Of a stretch of 32,223 nt of DNA, positions 23,700 to 31,282 are shown piece after piece (the stretch's first letter is position 1; each line of letters opens with the position of its first letter). Under the pieces are notes generated by a model. The model saw only the letters and a program-made list of their open reading frames with translations. It was not told the origin of the DNA and ran no database searches. The stretch is from positions 1-32,223 of the IMG/VR virus record IMGVR_UViG_3300017724_001819. One strand, given 5' to 3'. Made by a program: the position numbers and the translations under genes. This stretch comes from a virus.

Positions 23700-23901
23700 A
23701 GTAGGTCAAGAAGTTATGGAAGGTCAAGAGTTCGCACAGAATTATTATAATCTGTCTCACCAAGAATTCAAGATTAGAGCTAAGAGAGAACTTGGTATCT
23801 TAGCTTATAGTGCAGCAGTTGAAGAACACAACATAATCAACGCTGAGTTAACGGATTTCTTCTCTGAAGAACATCCATCCAATGTTGTTAGAGAGACATA
23901 A
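23692..23901 (+). CDS. Small hypothetical protein
   Basis: A 69-residue soluble helical protein with ATG at 23692 and GGGAG 8 bases upstream. It contains SHQEFKIRAKRELGILAYSAAVEEH in helices (split, residues 24-48) and an acidic tail. Not recognised. It is the last gene of the cluster, and its end forms the left arm of a terminator hairpin. Confidence 0.6.
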   Translation: MSKVGQEVMEGQEFAQNYYNLSHQEFKIRAKRELGILAYSAAVEEHNIINAELTDFFSEEHPSNVVRET

Positions 23902-23925
23902 AGTTGTTTACTTTTGTCTCTTTTT
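23891..23925 (+). terminator. Terminator hairpin that contains the next promoter's -35
   Basis: GAGAGACA (23891-23898) pairs with TGTCTCTT (23915-23922), with an inner stem AAAG (23900-23903) / CTTT (23911-23914), one bulged T, a 7-nt loop, and T to 23925. The left arm lies in the stop region of the preceding gene; the loop and inner right arm hold GTTTAC of the following promoter. Confidence 0.7.
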
Positions 23926-23935
23926 GTAGTATAAT
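23906..23935 (+). promoter_or_regulatory. Early-type promoter nested in a terminator
   Basis: GTTTAC (23906-23911), 18-nt spacer, TATAAT (23930-23935), 28 bases before the next ATG. The extension reads TAG instead of TGG. The spacer is the T-run of the preceding terminator. Confidence 0.8.
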
Positions 23936-23962
23936 AGTACTATTAAATGAAAAGGTATTGAT

Positions 23963-24298
23963 ATGAAATTAACAGTAAATGAACGCGAGTCCGTTAAAGT
24001 TCTCGAAGAATGTATTGAACTACAAAAACGTAAAGGTGAAGACTATCAATCTTCTCAATCGAATGTAGTACAAGCTATGCATTATCGTCGTGGTGTAGAT
24101 ACAATCTATGATATTATGCATGGCAAAATGATGCGTGCTGCATCGCTTCTCGAATCTGGCAAAGAGCCTAATCACGAATCACTCGAAGATACTTTCAAAG
24201 ATCTTATTAACTATGCATCTTTTGCTGTGTCTTATATGCGTGGTACAATGGACGGCCAAGATCCTGATCACGATATGTTTAATCGGCCAAAAAAATGA
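23963..24298 (+). CDS. Nucleotide-modification-associated protein (Nmad1/DUF1599-like)
   Basis: A 111-residue helical protein. The block IMHGKMMRAASLLESGKEPNHESLEDTFKDLINYASFAVSYM (split, about 53-93) matches DUF1599 (Nmad1), where K-x-x-R, N-x-E-S and D-T-x-x-D-L-x-N-Y-A are conserved. This family is related to all-alpha NTP pyrophosphatases and is found next to DNA base-modification genes in phages. It may remove an unwanted dNTP, such as dCTP. It overlaps the cupin gene by 4 bases. Confidence 0.75.
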   Translation: MKLTVNERESVKVLEECIELQKRKGEDYQSSQSNVVQAMHYRRGVDTIYDIMHGKMMRAASLLESGKEPNHESLEDTFKDLINYASFAVSYMRGTMDGQDPDHDMFNRPKK

Positions 24299-24636
24299 AA
24301 ATAAGTATTAATGATGTTGGCGGAGATATCGTAAAAGAAGATGAGCGATATGTTGTAAAGGATAATAAGTTCTTAAATAATCTAGTAGTAAGTAGCACTG
24401 ATCTAAATGCTAAAAAGTCTACTGGTGGTCATGCGCATGTAGGTCAAGAAGAAGTTTATAACTTCGTAAAAGGTTCTGGTAGAATGGAACTAATTGATAC
24501 TAATGGAAAACATCACGACGAAAAAGTAAAAGAAGGTGATGTTATTTTAATTCCTGATGGTTGGTTCCATCGTGTCCATGCAGGACCTCATGGTTGTTAT
24601 TTTGTTTGTGTCTTTGACGGAAAGAGAAACCATTGA
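24295..24636 (+). CDS. Cupin-fold protein
   Basis: A 113-residue single-domain cupin. Motif 1 is GGHAHVGQEEVYNFVKGSG with His, His and Glu metal ligands (about residues 46-53), and motif 2 is GDVILIPDGWFHRV with the last His. Such small cupins act as sugar-phosphate isomerases or epimerases, or as sugar-binding sensors. Its neighbour is a cytidylyltransferase-like gene, which suggests sugar or polyol nucleotide chemistry. The substrate is unknown. Confidence 0.8.
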   Translation: MKISINDVGGDIVKEDERYVVKDNKFLNNLVVSSTDLNAKKSTGGHAHVGQEEVYNFVKGSGRMELIDTNGKHHDEKVKEGDVILIPDGWFHRVHAGPHGCYFVCVFDGKRNH

Positions 24637-25040
24637 AAATAGGTATTACAGCTTCAACATTTGATTTACTTCATGCTGGACATATTGCTATGTTGAGAGA
24701 AGCTAAGTCACAATGTGATTATCTTATTTGTGCTTTACAAGTAGATCCTACACTCGATAGACCTAAGTCTAAAAATGCACCAATCCAATCGATTGTCGAA
24801 AGGCAAGCTCAATTGGCTGCAGTGACGTATGTAGACGAAGTAGTAGTCTATCAATCAGAAGCAGATCTATTAGATATCCTAAACATGTACCCTATTAATG
24901 TTAGAATTCTAGGTGAAGAATATCGTCAACAAGACTTCACTGGTAAAGATGAATGTCGTAATAGAGGCATTGAACTTTACTTCAATAAAAGAGATCACCG
25001 TTTTAGTACAAGCGATTTAAGAATTAGAGTATGCAAATAA
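24633..25040 (+). CDS. Cytidylyltransferase-like protein (TagD/RfaE type)
   Basis: A 135-residue HxGH nucleotidyltransferase: ASTFDLLHAGHIAMLREAK (HAGH about residues 14-17) and the C-terminal STSDLR motif. Members join CTP or ATP to glycerol phosphate, sugar phosphates or similar. It starts with TTG overlapping the cupin stop (TTGA). The size fits glycerol-3-phosphate cytidylyltransferase (about 130 residues). With the cupin it could make an activated polyol or sugar. Substrate inferred only. Confidence 0.8.
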   Translation: MKIGITASTFDLLHAGHIAMLREAKSQCDYLICALQVDPTLDRPKSKNAPIQSIVERQAQLAAVTYVDEVVVYQSEADLLDILNMYPINVRILGEEYRQQDFTGKDECRNRGIELYFNKRDHRFSTSDLRIRVCK

Positions 25041-25043
25041 ACT

Positions 25044-25073
25044 GTGTACATTTTGCCAAAAGTGTGGTATAAT
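25044..25073 (+). promoter_or_regulatory. Early-type promoter of the candidate modification operon
   Basis: GTGTAC (25044-25049), 18-nt spacer ending TGG, TATAAT (25068-25073), 30 bases before the ATG. No other promoter or terminator is visible until 31254, so it should drive seven genes. Confidence 0.9.
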
Positions 25074-25102
25074 ATACTATAAAATGAAAAAAGGTCTACA
25101 TC

Positions 25103-25801
25103 ATGGAATCAACTGAATATATCAAAAACTTATTTAAATCTAAACTTCTCAATGAAAAGTTTGTAACTGATAGAAATGGTAGTAAAACCATTGAAATTAT
25201 CGGTGCATGTTTTCTTGCAGATAAGCCTGCTATCTTTGGTGAAGTTAATCAAAAATATGTTGATGCAGAAATTGAATGGTATCTTTCAGGTATTACTAAT
25301 ATCAATCACATTAAGTATAAAGACGAACCACCTAAAGCTTGGCAAATGGCTGCTAATAATTATGGTGAAATTAATTCCAATTACGGTACATTAATTTTTA
25401 GTGATACTTATTATCGTCAATTTGAAAATGTTGTAAATGAATTAGTATGGAATCCTGATACTCGTCGTGCTTGTATGGTTTACAATCGTCCTAGCATCTG
25501 GTCTGAGTTTAATGAACAAGACAAAAACGATTTTATTTGTACAAATGCTGTAACATATTATTTACGTGATGGTAAAATTAGTTGTGTAGTTCAAATGAGA
25601 TCTAACGATGTTGTGTTTGGTTATAAGAATGATTATGCTTGGCAAAGATATGTTCTAGAACAAGTCACTAAACAATATAATGACGAATATCTTTCTAATG
25701 CAGCAGACGCTGATTATCGTAAAGAAATGGAAGTTGGCGATATTATCTGGCAGGTTCAAAATCTGCATGTTTACGAAAGGCATTTTGATCTTGTTAAATA
25801 A
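25103..25801 (+). CDS. Thymidylate-synthase-family enzyme, probably deoxycytidylate hydroxymethylase-like
   Basis: A 232-residue protein of the TS/dCMP-hydroxymethylase fold. It has the paired arginines RRACMVYNRP (121-122), catalytic Cys146 (FICTNAV), the nucleotide site QMRSNDVVFGYKNDYAW, and the H-x-Y near the end (His222, Tyr224). In thymidylate synthase the residue at 177 is Asn and selects uracil; here it is Asp177, as in T4 gp42 and other cytosine-specific members. This predicts dCMP as substrate, giving 5-hydroxymethyl- or 5-methyl-dCMP with a folate cofactor. It heads an operon with a deaminase, glycosyltransferase and sugar-nucleotide enzymes. Methyl versus hydroxymethyl product cannot be decided by eye. 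Confidence 0.8.
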   Translation: MESTEYIKNLFKSKLLNEKFVTDRNGSKTIEIIGACFLADKPAIFGEVNQKYVDAEIEWYLSGITNINHIKYKDEPPKAWQMAANNYGEINSNYGTLIFSDTYYRQFENVVNELVWNPDTRRACMVYNRPSIWSEFNEQDKNDFICTNAVTYYLRDGKISCVVQMRSNDVVFGYKNDYAWQRYVLEQVTKQYNDEYLSNAADADYRKEMEVGDIIWQVQNLHVYERHFDLVK

Positions 25802-26306
25802 TTCTTTGAAATGGGATATAAGATATCTTGAACTAGCAAAGCACATTGCGCAATGGAGTAAAGATCCATCTCGTAAAATTGGTGCTGTTGCTGTTGGAGA
25901 ACATGGCGAAGTATTGGCACAAGGATATAATGGATTTCCTCGTGGTATTAAAGATTCGCCTGGGAGATATCAAGATCGTCCTACTAAATACAAGCTTGTA
26001 GTTCATGCCGAAATGAATGTCATATATAATTCATCTATGAACGGTGTATCATTGTATGGTTCTACTCTTTATGTTTATGGATTACCTGTTTGTAGCGATT
26101 GTGCTAAAGGTATTATCCAAGCAGGCATTTCTTCTGTTGTGATGCAAGACCAAGTTATTCCTGATGATTGGAAAAACTCAGCTGCATTAACTTTTGACAT
26201 GTTTACTGAAGCAGGTGTTGACTACACGTTTATTGAAATGGAAGAAGAAGAATTACGTAAAAATGTAGTTAAGCTTGTGCCACATCCAGAGGAGCCAAAA
26301 GAATGA
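25791..26306 (+). CDS. Deoxycytidylate deaminase-family protein
   Basis: Zinc-dependent deaminase with KWDIRYLELAKHIAQWSKDP at the N-terminus, the active-site block VVHAEMNVI (His and Glu), and the zinc cysteines in LPVCSDCAKG. It should convert dCMP to dUMP, or act on a modified dCMP. TTG at 25791 with GAAAGG 10 bases upstream gives 171 residues; TTG at 25806 (166 residues, starting KWDIRY) is nearly as good. There is no ATG near the expected start. It overlaps the TS-like gene by 11 bases and the next gene by 4. The pair of a cytosine-directed synthase and a deaminase may balance dC and dU/dT pools. Confidence 0.88.
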   Translation: MLNNSLKWDIRYLELAKHIAQWSKDPSRKIGAVAVGEHGEVLAQGYNGFPRGIKDSPGRYQDRPTKYKLVVHAEMNVIYNSSMNGVSLYGSTLYVYGLPVCSDCAKGIIQAGISSVVMQDQVIPDDWKNSAALTFDMFTEAGVDYTFIEMEEEELRKNVVKLVPHPEEPKE

Positions 26307-27394
26307 AAAAGATACTAGTAACTGGTATGAATCATGAGCAAACACGCTATGATGGTTATCTCTCAAAAAGAATTGGTGTGATTCTATGTCATTATGGTCT
26401 CATTCGTTGTTTAGAAGATATGGACTTTGATGTTGAACAACGCCATACACAACCCGGCGAAGATCTATCAGGTTACGATCATGTGATTGTATATCTCCAT
26501 AGCCCTAATGGTTTTTGTCAACGCATCTTTGATGGCCTTTGGGCTTTGAGTCAAAGACCAGATGCTATCCTTGCATTTGATGATTGGCAAGTCAAAGACA
26601 TTTGGAATGGTGTAATTGGTTATGGTAAAGCTTTGAAGGAACGTCCTGAGTCTGCTTATCGTGGTCATATCCTTGATCAATATCATACAGTCAAAGATGT
26701 AGATCAGGTAAAAAAGTATCACCAAGCTTACATTGATGCAATTGATATGGTTGCTGAAAAGAAGAATAAAGTTTTGATGTGTGCTTTTTCTGGTGGCGAT
26801 TTAAGTAAGTTGATTGATTATCCACAAAATTTAGTTTATGGTTTCAATCCTAATCCATATCACTTAAATCGTTCGCATGAAAATAATTACGGAATAGAAG
26901 CCGGTGGTTTAGAAAGTTTCTTTGACGAACCAGTTGGACCATCACCTGAAACTAAAGCAAAAGCGTGGATCTTTAGTTCGTTAGTACAAACCAAAACGCG
27001 TAAGTGGTTAGACAAACAAGAATTGAATTGGGATTTGCGTATCTATGGTGCTCAACGTGGAGCATTCAAAACTGAACGCTTGACCGAAGATAAAATGGTA
27101 CAAGAATACGAAACTACTTGGGGTAATCTTATGCCGGGTTATGAACATTCTGGATCTGGTTGGTGGAGAACTCGAGTGTTACAGTGTGTTGAAGCTCGAT
27201 CAATTACTGTTTGTGATCCAGTTGAAGGTGCAGTTTATGGTGAAGAATTCCTTATTACTCCAGCCGAAGTTGAAGCAATGGATGATCAACAACTATGGAA
27301 GAAAGCAAACGCACAACGTGAAAACTTCTTAGATATTCACCCACTAAATAAGGATGTTACTAAACAAGAAATTATGGAGATCTTAAATGGCTAA
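26303..27394 (+). CDS. Probable glycosyltransferase (GT-B-like)
   Basis: A 363-residue protein without a known motif of high certainty. It begins with a Rossmann-like strand (KKILVTGMNHEQ). The C-terminal half contains WGNLMPGYEHSGSGWWRTRV and then LQCVEARSITVCDPVEG, which resemble the sugar-nucleotide site of GT-B glycosyltransferases, where a small-residue turn is followed by a helix and a strand listing the donor ligands. The middle has YGFNPNPYHLNR. It lies between nucleotide-modifying and UDP-sugar genes, so transfer of a sugar to DNA or to a surface glycan is the natural guess. It overlaps the next gene by 8 bases. Confidence 0.6.
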   Translation: MKKILVTGMNHEQTRYDGYLSKRIGVILCHYGLIRCLEDMDFDVEQRHTQPGEDLSGYDHVIVYLHSPNGFCQRIFDGLWALSQRPDAILAFDDWQVKDIWNGVIGYGKALKERPESAYRGHILDQYHTVKDVDQVKKYHQAYIDAIDMVAEKKNKVLMCAFSGGDLSKLIDYPQNLVYGFNPNPYHLNRSHENNYGIEAGGLESFFDEPVGPSPETKAKAWIFSSLVQTKTRKWLDKQELNWDLRIYGAQRGAFKTERLTEDKMVQEYETTWGNLMPGYEHSGSGWWRTRVLQCVEARSITVCDPVEGAVYGEEFLITPAEVEAMDDQQLWKKANAQRENFLDIHPLNKDVTKQEIMEILNG

Positions 27395-28343
27395 AATTTG
27401 TATCACTGGTGGAGCAGGCTTTATTGCATTCCATCTTACGCATAAACTCAAATCACTAGGACATGATGTTTGTGCTTTTGATAACTTCAACGATTATTAC
27501 GATCCATCACTAAAGCGTGATCGTGCTCAGATCTTACAAGACAATCTAGGTGTACCTGTTGATGAAGTAGATCTACTCAATCGTAGACATCTTGGTGAAT
27601 ATCTGAAAATGCAAAGTCCAGATGTTATTATGCACTTAGCAGCTTATGCTGGTGTACGACATTCTCTTGAGGATCCTGATAACTACATTCAAAACAATAT
27701 TGTAGGTACTCACAATCTGATTGAAGCAGCTAATGTTGCTGGTGTTACCAAAATTACATATGCTTCTACTTCTTGTGTCATGGCGGGCAATCCACTTCCA
27801 TGGAAAGAAGATGAAAAATTAGGTGTTGCTAAAAACCCATACGGATATTCTAAAGCTACTAATGAAGCACAAATGATTTCGTCTCTAATTGATTCAACAA
27901 TTGGCTTACGCTTCTTTACAGTGTATGGTCCTTGGGGTCGTCCTGATATGGCACTGTTTGATTTTACTAAAAACATTATTGCAGGAAATCCAATTAAACT
28001 TTTCAACTATGGTGATATGGTTCGTGACTTTACATATGTTGAAGATATTGTTCATGGTATCGTAATTGTTATCAATCGTCTTTTAGGCAATGAAGACATT
28101 AATGAAATCTACAATATTGGCTTTGGCGATCAGGTTCAGTTAGTTGATTTTGTAGAACACATTGAAGAGAATCTTGGGCGTACAGCAATTCGAGAGTTAG
28201 TTGAAATGCATCCGGCTGATACACATGCAACATGGTCTGATACTACTAAACTGCAAGCACTTGGTTATAAACCAAAAACACCTATTGGCGAAGGTGTAGA
28301 AAATTTTATCAATTGGTACAAGGTTTATTATAATGTCAATTAA
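27387..28343 (+). CDS. UDP-glucuronate 4-epimerase-like NAD-dependent epimerase
   Basis: A 318-residue extended short-chain dehydrogenase. The NAD site is ITGGAGFIAFH, the active-site Tyr152 and Lys156 lie in NPYGYSK, and a Ser/Thr lies in ASTSC. Blocks FDNFNDYYDPSLKRDR, HLAAYAGVRHSLEDP and TVYGPWGRPDMALFDF are characteristic of UDP-glucuronate 4-epimerases, which interconvert UDP-glucuronate and UDP-galacturonate. The usual VYG after the catalytic serine is changed to VMAG. The neighbour encodes the enzyme that makes UDP-glucuronate. It overlaps that gene by 11 bases. Confidence 0.88.
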   Translation: MAKICITGGAGFIAFHLTHKLKSLGHDVCAFDNFNDYYDPSLKRDRAQILQDNLGVPVDEVDLLNRRHLGEYLKMQSPDVIMHLAAYAGVRHSLEDPDNYIQNNIVGTHNLIEAANVAGVTKITYASTSCVMAGNPLPWKEDEKLGVAKNPYGYSKATNEAQMISSLIDSTIGLRFFTVYGPWGRPDMALFDFTKNIIAGNPIKLFNYGDMVRDFTYVEDIVHGIVIVINRLLGNEDINEIYNIGFGDQVQLVDFVEHIEENLGRTAIRELVEMHPADTHATWSDTTKLQALGYKPKTPIGEGVENFINWYKVYYNVN

Positions 28344-29157
28344 TATTGCAATTGTTGGTCATGGATACGTAGGGAAAGCTGTTGATCACGGCTTTTCTAC
28401 ACGTCTCGTTACGAAACATATTGTTGATCCGATTTATGGATCTACACTCGATGATTTAAAAGGTAAGGTACGATTAGACGCAGCATTTGTTGCAGTGCCA
28501 ACTCCGTTTGGTGAAGACGGTAAGATTGATGCTTCAATTGTAAAAGAAGTTGTACGTGAACTTGCTTACTTTGGTTGTCCTATTGTAATTAAGTCAACCA
28601 CTACACCAGATGTAGTTGATGAACTTTATTTTGAAAATGAATTGGTAGTTTTCAATCCAGAGTTTTTAACTGAGAAAAACGCATTACACGATTTTATTAA
28701 TCCACCAATGCATGTGCTCGGTGGCAAAAGAAAATATACAGATAAAATTTTAGACTTGTATGAAAACCATTCTCAATGTACTCCTTGTCCTGTATATCAC
28801 ATGACTGCAAAAGAAGCTGCATTTGTAAAATATGGAATCAATTCATTTCTTGCAACAAAAGTTTTATGGATGAATCAGTTTAAAGATATTGTTGATGATC
28901 ACGGTGGTAAATACAACACGATTGTAAATGCTATTGGATCAGATCCACGTATTGGTCATAGTCATACTCAAGTTCCAGGGCCAGATGGTCGTAAAGGTTA
29001 TGGCGGAGCATGTTTCCCTAAAGATACCAATGCTCTTTCATCATTTGCCGATGGTAGCTTTTCCGTTCTAGACGAAGTCATTAGCGCCAATAATAGATAC
29101 AGGCAAGAGTATGAACTCGACGATAGAGAAAAAGAACAGAAAGTAAAATATGACTGA
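28333..29157 (+). CDS. Short UDP-glucose 6-dehydrogenase-like protein
   Basis: A 274-residue nucleotide-sugar dehydrogenase. The N-terminal NAD site is AIVGHGYVGKA; FNPEFLTEKNA, the Lys166-Asn170 helix KYGINSFLATK, and the catalytic Cys227 in GYGGACFPKD are all kept. Usual enzymes have about 390-450 residues; here the C-terminal UDP-binding domain is missing and the chain ends in a charged tail. The active-site domains look intact, so it may work as a dimer with another mode of substrate binding. It would oxidise UDP-glucose to UDP-glucuronate, the substrate of the adjacent epimerase. It overlaps the methyltransferase gene by 8 bases. Confidence 0.85.
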   Translation: MSINIAIVGHGYVGKAVDHGFSTRLVTKHIVDPIYGSTLDDLKGKVRLDAAFVAVPTPFGEDGKIDASIVKEVVRELAYFGCPIVIKSTTTPDVVDELYFENELVVFNPEFLTEKNALHDFINPPMHVLGGKRKYTDKILDLYENHSQCTPCPVYHMTAKEAAFVKYGINSFLATKVLWMNQFKDIVDDHGGKYNTIVNAIGSDPRIGHSHTQVPGPDGRKGYGGACFPKDTNALSSFADGSFSVLDEVISANNRYRQEYELDDREKEQKVKYD

Positions 29158-30343
29158 TTATGCAAGTATAGTACCACTTATTGGTGGTGAAACAATCGCA
29201 ATGCAAAATGTACTTGGAAAACGACCTGAGTACATTTTGTCTTACGATGTATTTCAAGCAAATGATAAACATTTGTTAGAATATTATAACAATGAAGTTC
29301 CTTATCATCTTATTGATGATGGTAATCACCCGCCAGTAAAAAGTGTTGACATTGTAAATACTGTATGTCCATGTGCTGGTTTATCTAGTTTAAGCCCTGT
29401 GAGCAGTACTACTTCTGAAACGAATGATTGGTTATATGCTACTGCTAGACACGTGCTTGAACACATAGGACCTAAAGTTTTATGGGGAGAGAACGCACCA
29501 AGACTTGCAAGTAAGATGGGAGAACCTATTGTTAAAACTTTAAAAGCAATTGGCCAAGAGTTTGGATATGTTTTTTCAATTTATAAGACTAAAAGTCTTC
29601 ACCATGGGCTCTCACAAGTACGAGATAGAACATTCTATTTCTTTTGGAAAGGTGATAAAGTTCCTTTGTTTGATTACCACCACCGTCCTCATAAACCGAT
29701 TGAAGATGCTATTAGAGAAATTGAATATGACCCTAATGACTCTATGTCTGTTCTTGGAAATGATGCTAAACCAACTGACAATCCTTATTACCAATACGTA
29801 CTTCAAAAGTTAGATATGAGTCACGTAGAATTTGGTTCACATATAACTAAAACAACTAATCCACTAGAATGGATTCATATGAATGATTCACTTCTTAATG
29901 CAGCAACTTGGATGGATACTAAAGGCTTTGATAGAGAAGCTGATAAGTGTCGTAGAAAACATGCAAAGTTAGCTTCAGGTGGTAATATCATGTGGCATAA
30001 TATTGAAATTCCTAAAGATCGTATTGGTGCTTTTGTTGGTCATAGACCTACTTCACTTGCGCATCCAGATGAAGATCGATTCTTAACTATCAGAGAATCA
30101 CTATCTTTAATGGGATTACCAAAAGACTTTGTTTTACAAGGAGGAAGAAAGAATCTTAATCATATTTGTCAAAACGTTCCAGTTACCACAGCCATGGATA
30201 TGGCACAAGAAGCAATAAGCTTTTGTGAAGGACGTAAAGATAATCAATTGATTGAGACTACTTTTCTCATGCAAAATAATAAAGATCAATCTTATTGGAA
30301 TGAAAAAATGACCAGTGTACAATTAGACCAATTTATGATATAA
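29150..30343 (+). CDS. C5-cytosine DNA methyltransferase family protein
   Basis: A 397-residue protein with C5-MTase motifs in order: motif I region IVPLIGGETIAMQNVLG, motif IV VCPCAGLSS (catalytic Cys75), motif VI GENAP (normally ENV), motif VIII QVRDR (Gln156, Arg158, Arg160), and motifs IX-X GLPKDFVLQGG with QNVPVTTAMDMAQ. It would methylate cytosine at C5 in DNA, with a recognition site that cannot be predicted. The ENV-to-ENA change and SAM loop are somewhat unusual. It sits in an operon with a dCMP-type TS homolog and sugar genes, so its role may be in making a base that is further modified. Confidence 0.88.
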   Translation: MTDYASIVPLIGGETIAMQNVLGKRPEYILSYDVFQANDKHLLEYYNNEVPYHLIDDGNHPPVKSVDIVNTVCPCAGLSSLSPVSSTTSETNDWLYATARHVLEHIGPKVLWGENAPRLASKMGEPIVKTLKAIGQEFGYVFSIYKTKSLHHGLSQVRDRTFYFFWKGDKVPLFDYHHRPHKPIEDAIREIEYDPNDSMSVLGNDAKPTDNPYYQYVLQKLDMSHVEFGSHITKTTNPLEWIHMNDSLLNAATWMDTKGFDREADKCRRKHAKLASGGNIMWHNIEIPKDRIGAFVGHRPTSLAHPDEDRFLTIRESLSLMGLPKDFVLQGGRKNLNHICQNVPVTTAMDMAQEAISFCEGRKDNQLIETTFLMQNNKDQSYWNEKMTSVQLDQFMI

Positions 30344-30352
30344 GGATATAAC

Positions 30353-31282
30353 ATGAAAATTTTTATTACAGGAATTGCAGGATTTATTGGTTACCACACA
30401 GCAAAAAGATATGTAGCTGATGGTCATGATGTTGTTGGCATAGATAATCTTAATTCTTCTTATAGTGCTGATTTAAAAAGTTATAGAATACAAAAATTAT
30501 ATGAACTAGGAATGCCTAAGAAAAATTTTAAGCTTGGTGATATAAATTTAACAGATATTAATGGTATGCTTTTAGATGTTGATTTGATTTTTCATTTTGC
30601 TGCAGAAGATATGGGTTCGGCTTATTCTTTGTTTGAGCCAGAACGGTGTGTCAAAAATAATATCAATGCTACAATGAAACTTATTGTTGCTGCAGAAAGA
30701 GAAAAAATTCCAGTTGTTTATGGTTCTTCATATATAGAAGATGGCCATCAAACTACTCCTTATGGTTGGAGTAAATACGTAGCTGAATGTCAATTTATGC
30801 ATTCAAAAATTAAATCAGCATCTGTACGTCTATTTAATGTATATGGTCCTTATGGTAGACCTGATGGGGCACTACATAAATTTACAGATGGTATCATCAA
30901 CAACACACCAATTGATCTTCATGATAATGGATTAACAATTCGTCAATACACTTATATTGATGATGTTGTAGAAGGAATAGTTATCGTTGCTAATAATCTT
31001 TTAAAAAATCAAAAAGAAAAACACAAAATATTTGAAATCACTACTAATCAAAAAACTGAAATAAGAGCGCTTATTCATATGTTAGAAGATAAGCTAAATA
31101 ATAAAACTCAAGTGGTTGATGCTCCAGCGCTACGAGGTGCTATAAGATGGGTTTGGGGTGATAACGAAGAAATTACTAACTTAGGCTGGGAGCCTAAGAC
31201 TTCTATTAGTGATGGCCTTGATGAATATTTGTTATGGCATAATGAATATAACTGTGTACTTACAGAAGAAACTGTGGTATAA
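30353..31282 (+). CDS. Second UDP-glucuronate 4-epimerase-like NAD-dependent epimerase
   Basis: A 309-residue extended SDR protein with NAD site ITGIAGFIGYH, Tyr137 and Lys141 in PYGWSK, and NVYGPYGRPDGALHKFTDG. It shares the general plan with the epimerase at 27387-28343 but differs widely, and its catalytic Ser loop GSSYIEDGHQTT is shorter. It may make a different UDP sugar, such as by decarboxylation or another epimerisation. A 9-base gap follows the methyltransferase gene. The TATAAT of the next promoter includes its stop codon. Confidence 0.85.
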   Translation: MKIFITGIAGFIGYHTAKRYVADGHDVVGIDNLNSSYSADLKSYRIQKLYELGMPKKNFKLGDINLTDINGMLLDVDLIFHFAAEDMGSAYSLFEPERCVKNNINATMKLIVAAEREKIPVVYGSSYIEDGHQTTPYGWSKYVAECQFMHSKIKSASVRLFNVYGPYGRPDGALHKFTDGIINNTPIDLHDNGLTIRQYTYIDDVVEGIVIVANNLLKNQKEKHKIFEITTNQKTEIRALIHMLEDKLNNKTQVVDAPALRGAIRWVWGDNEEITNLGWEPKTSISDGLDEYLLWHNEYNCVLTEETVV

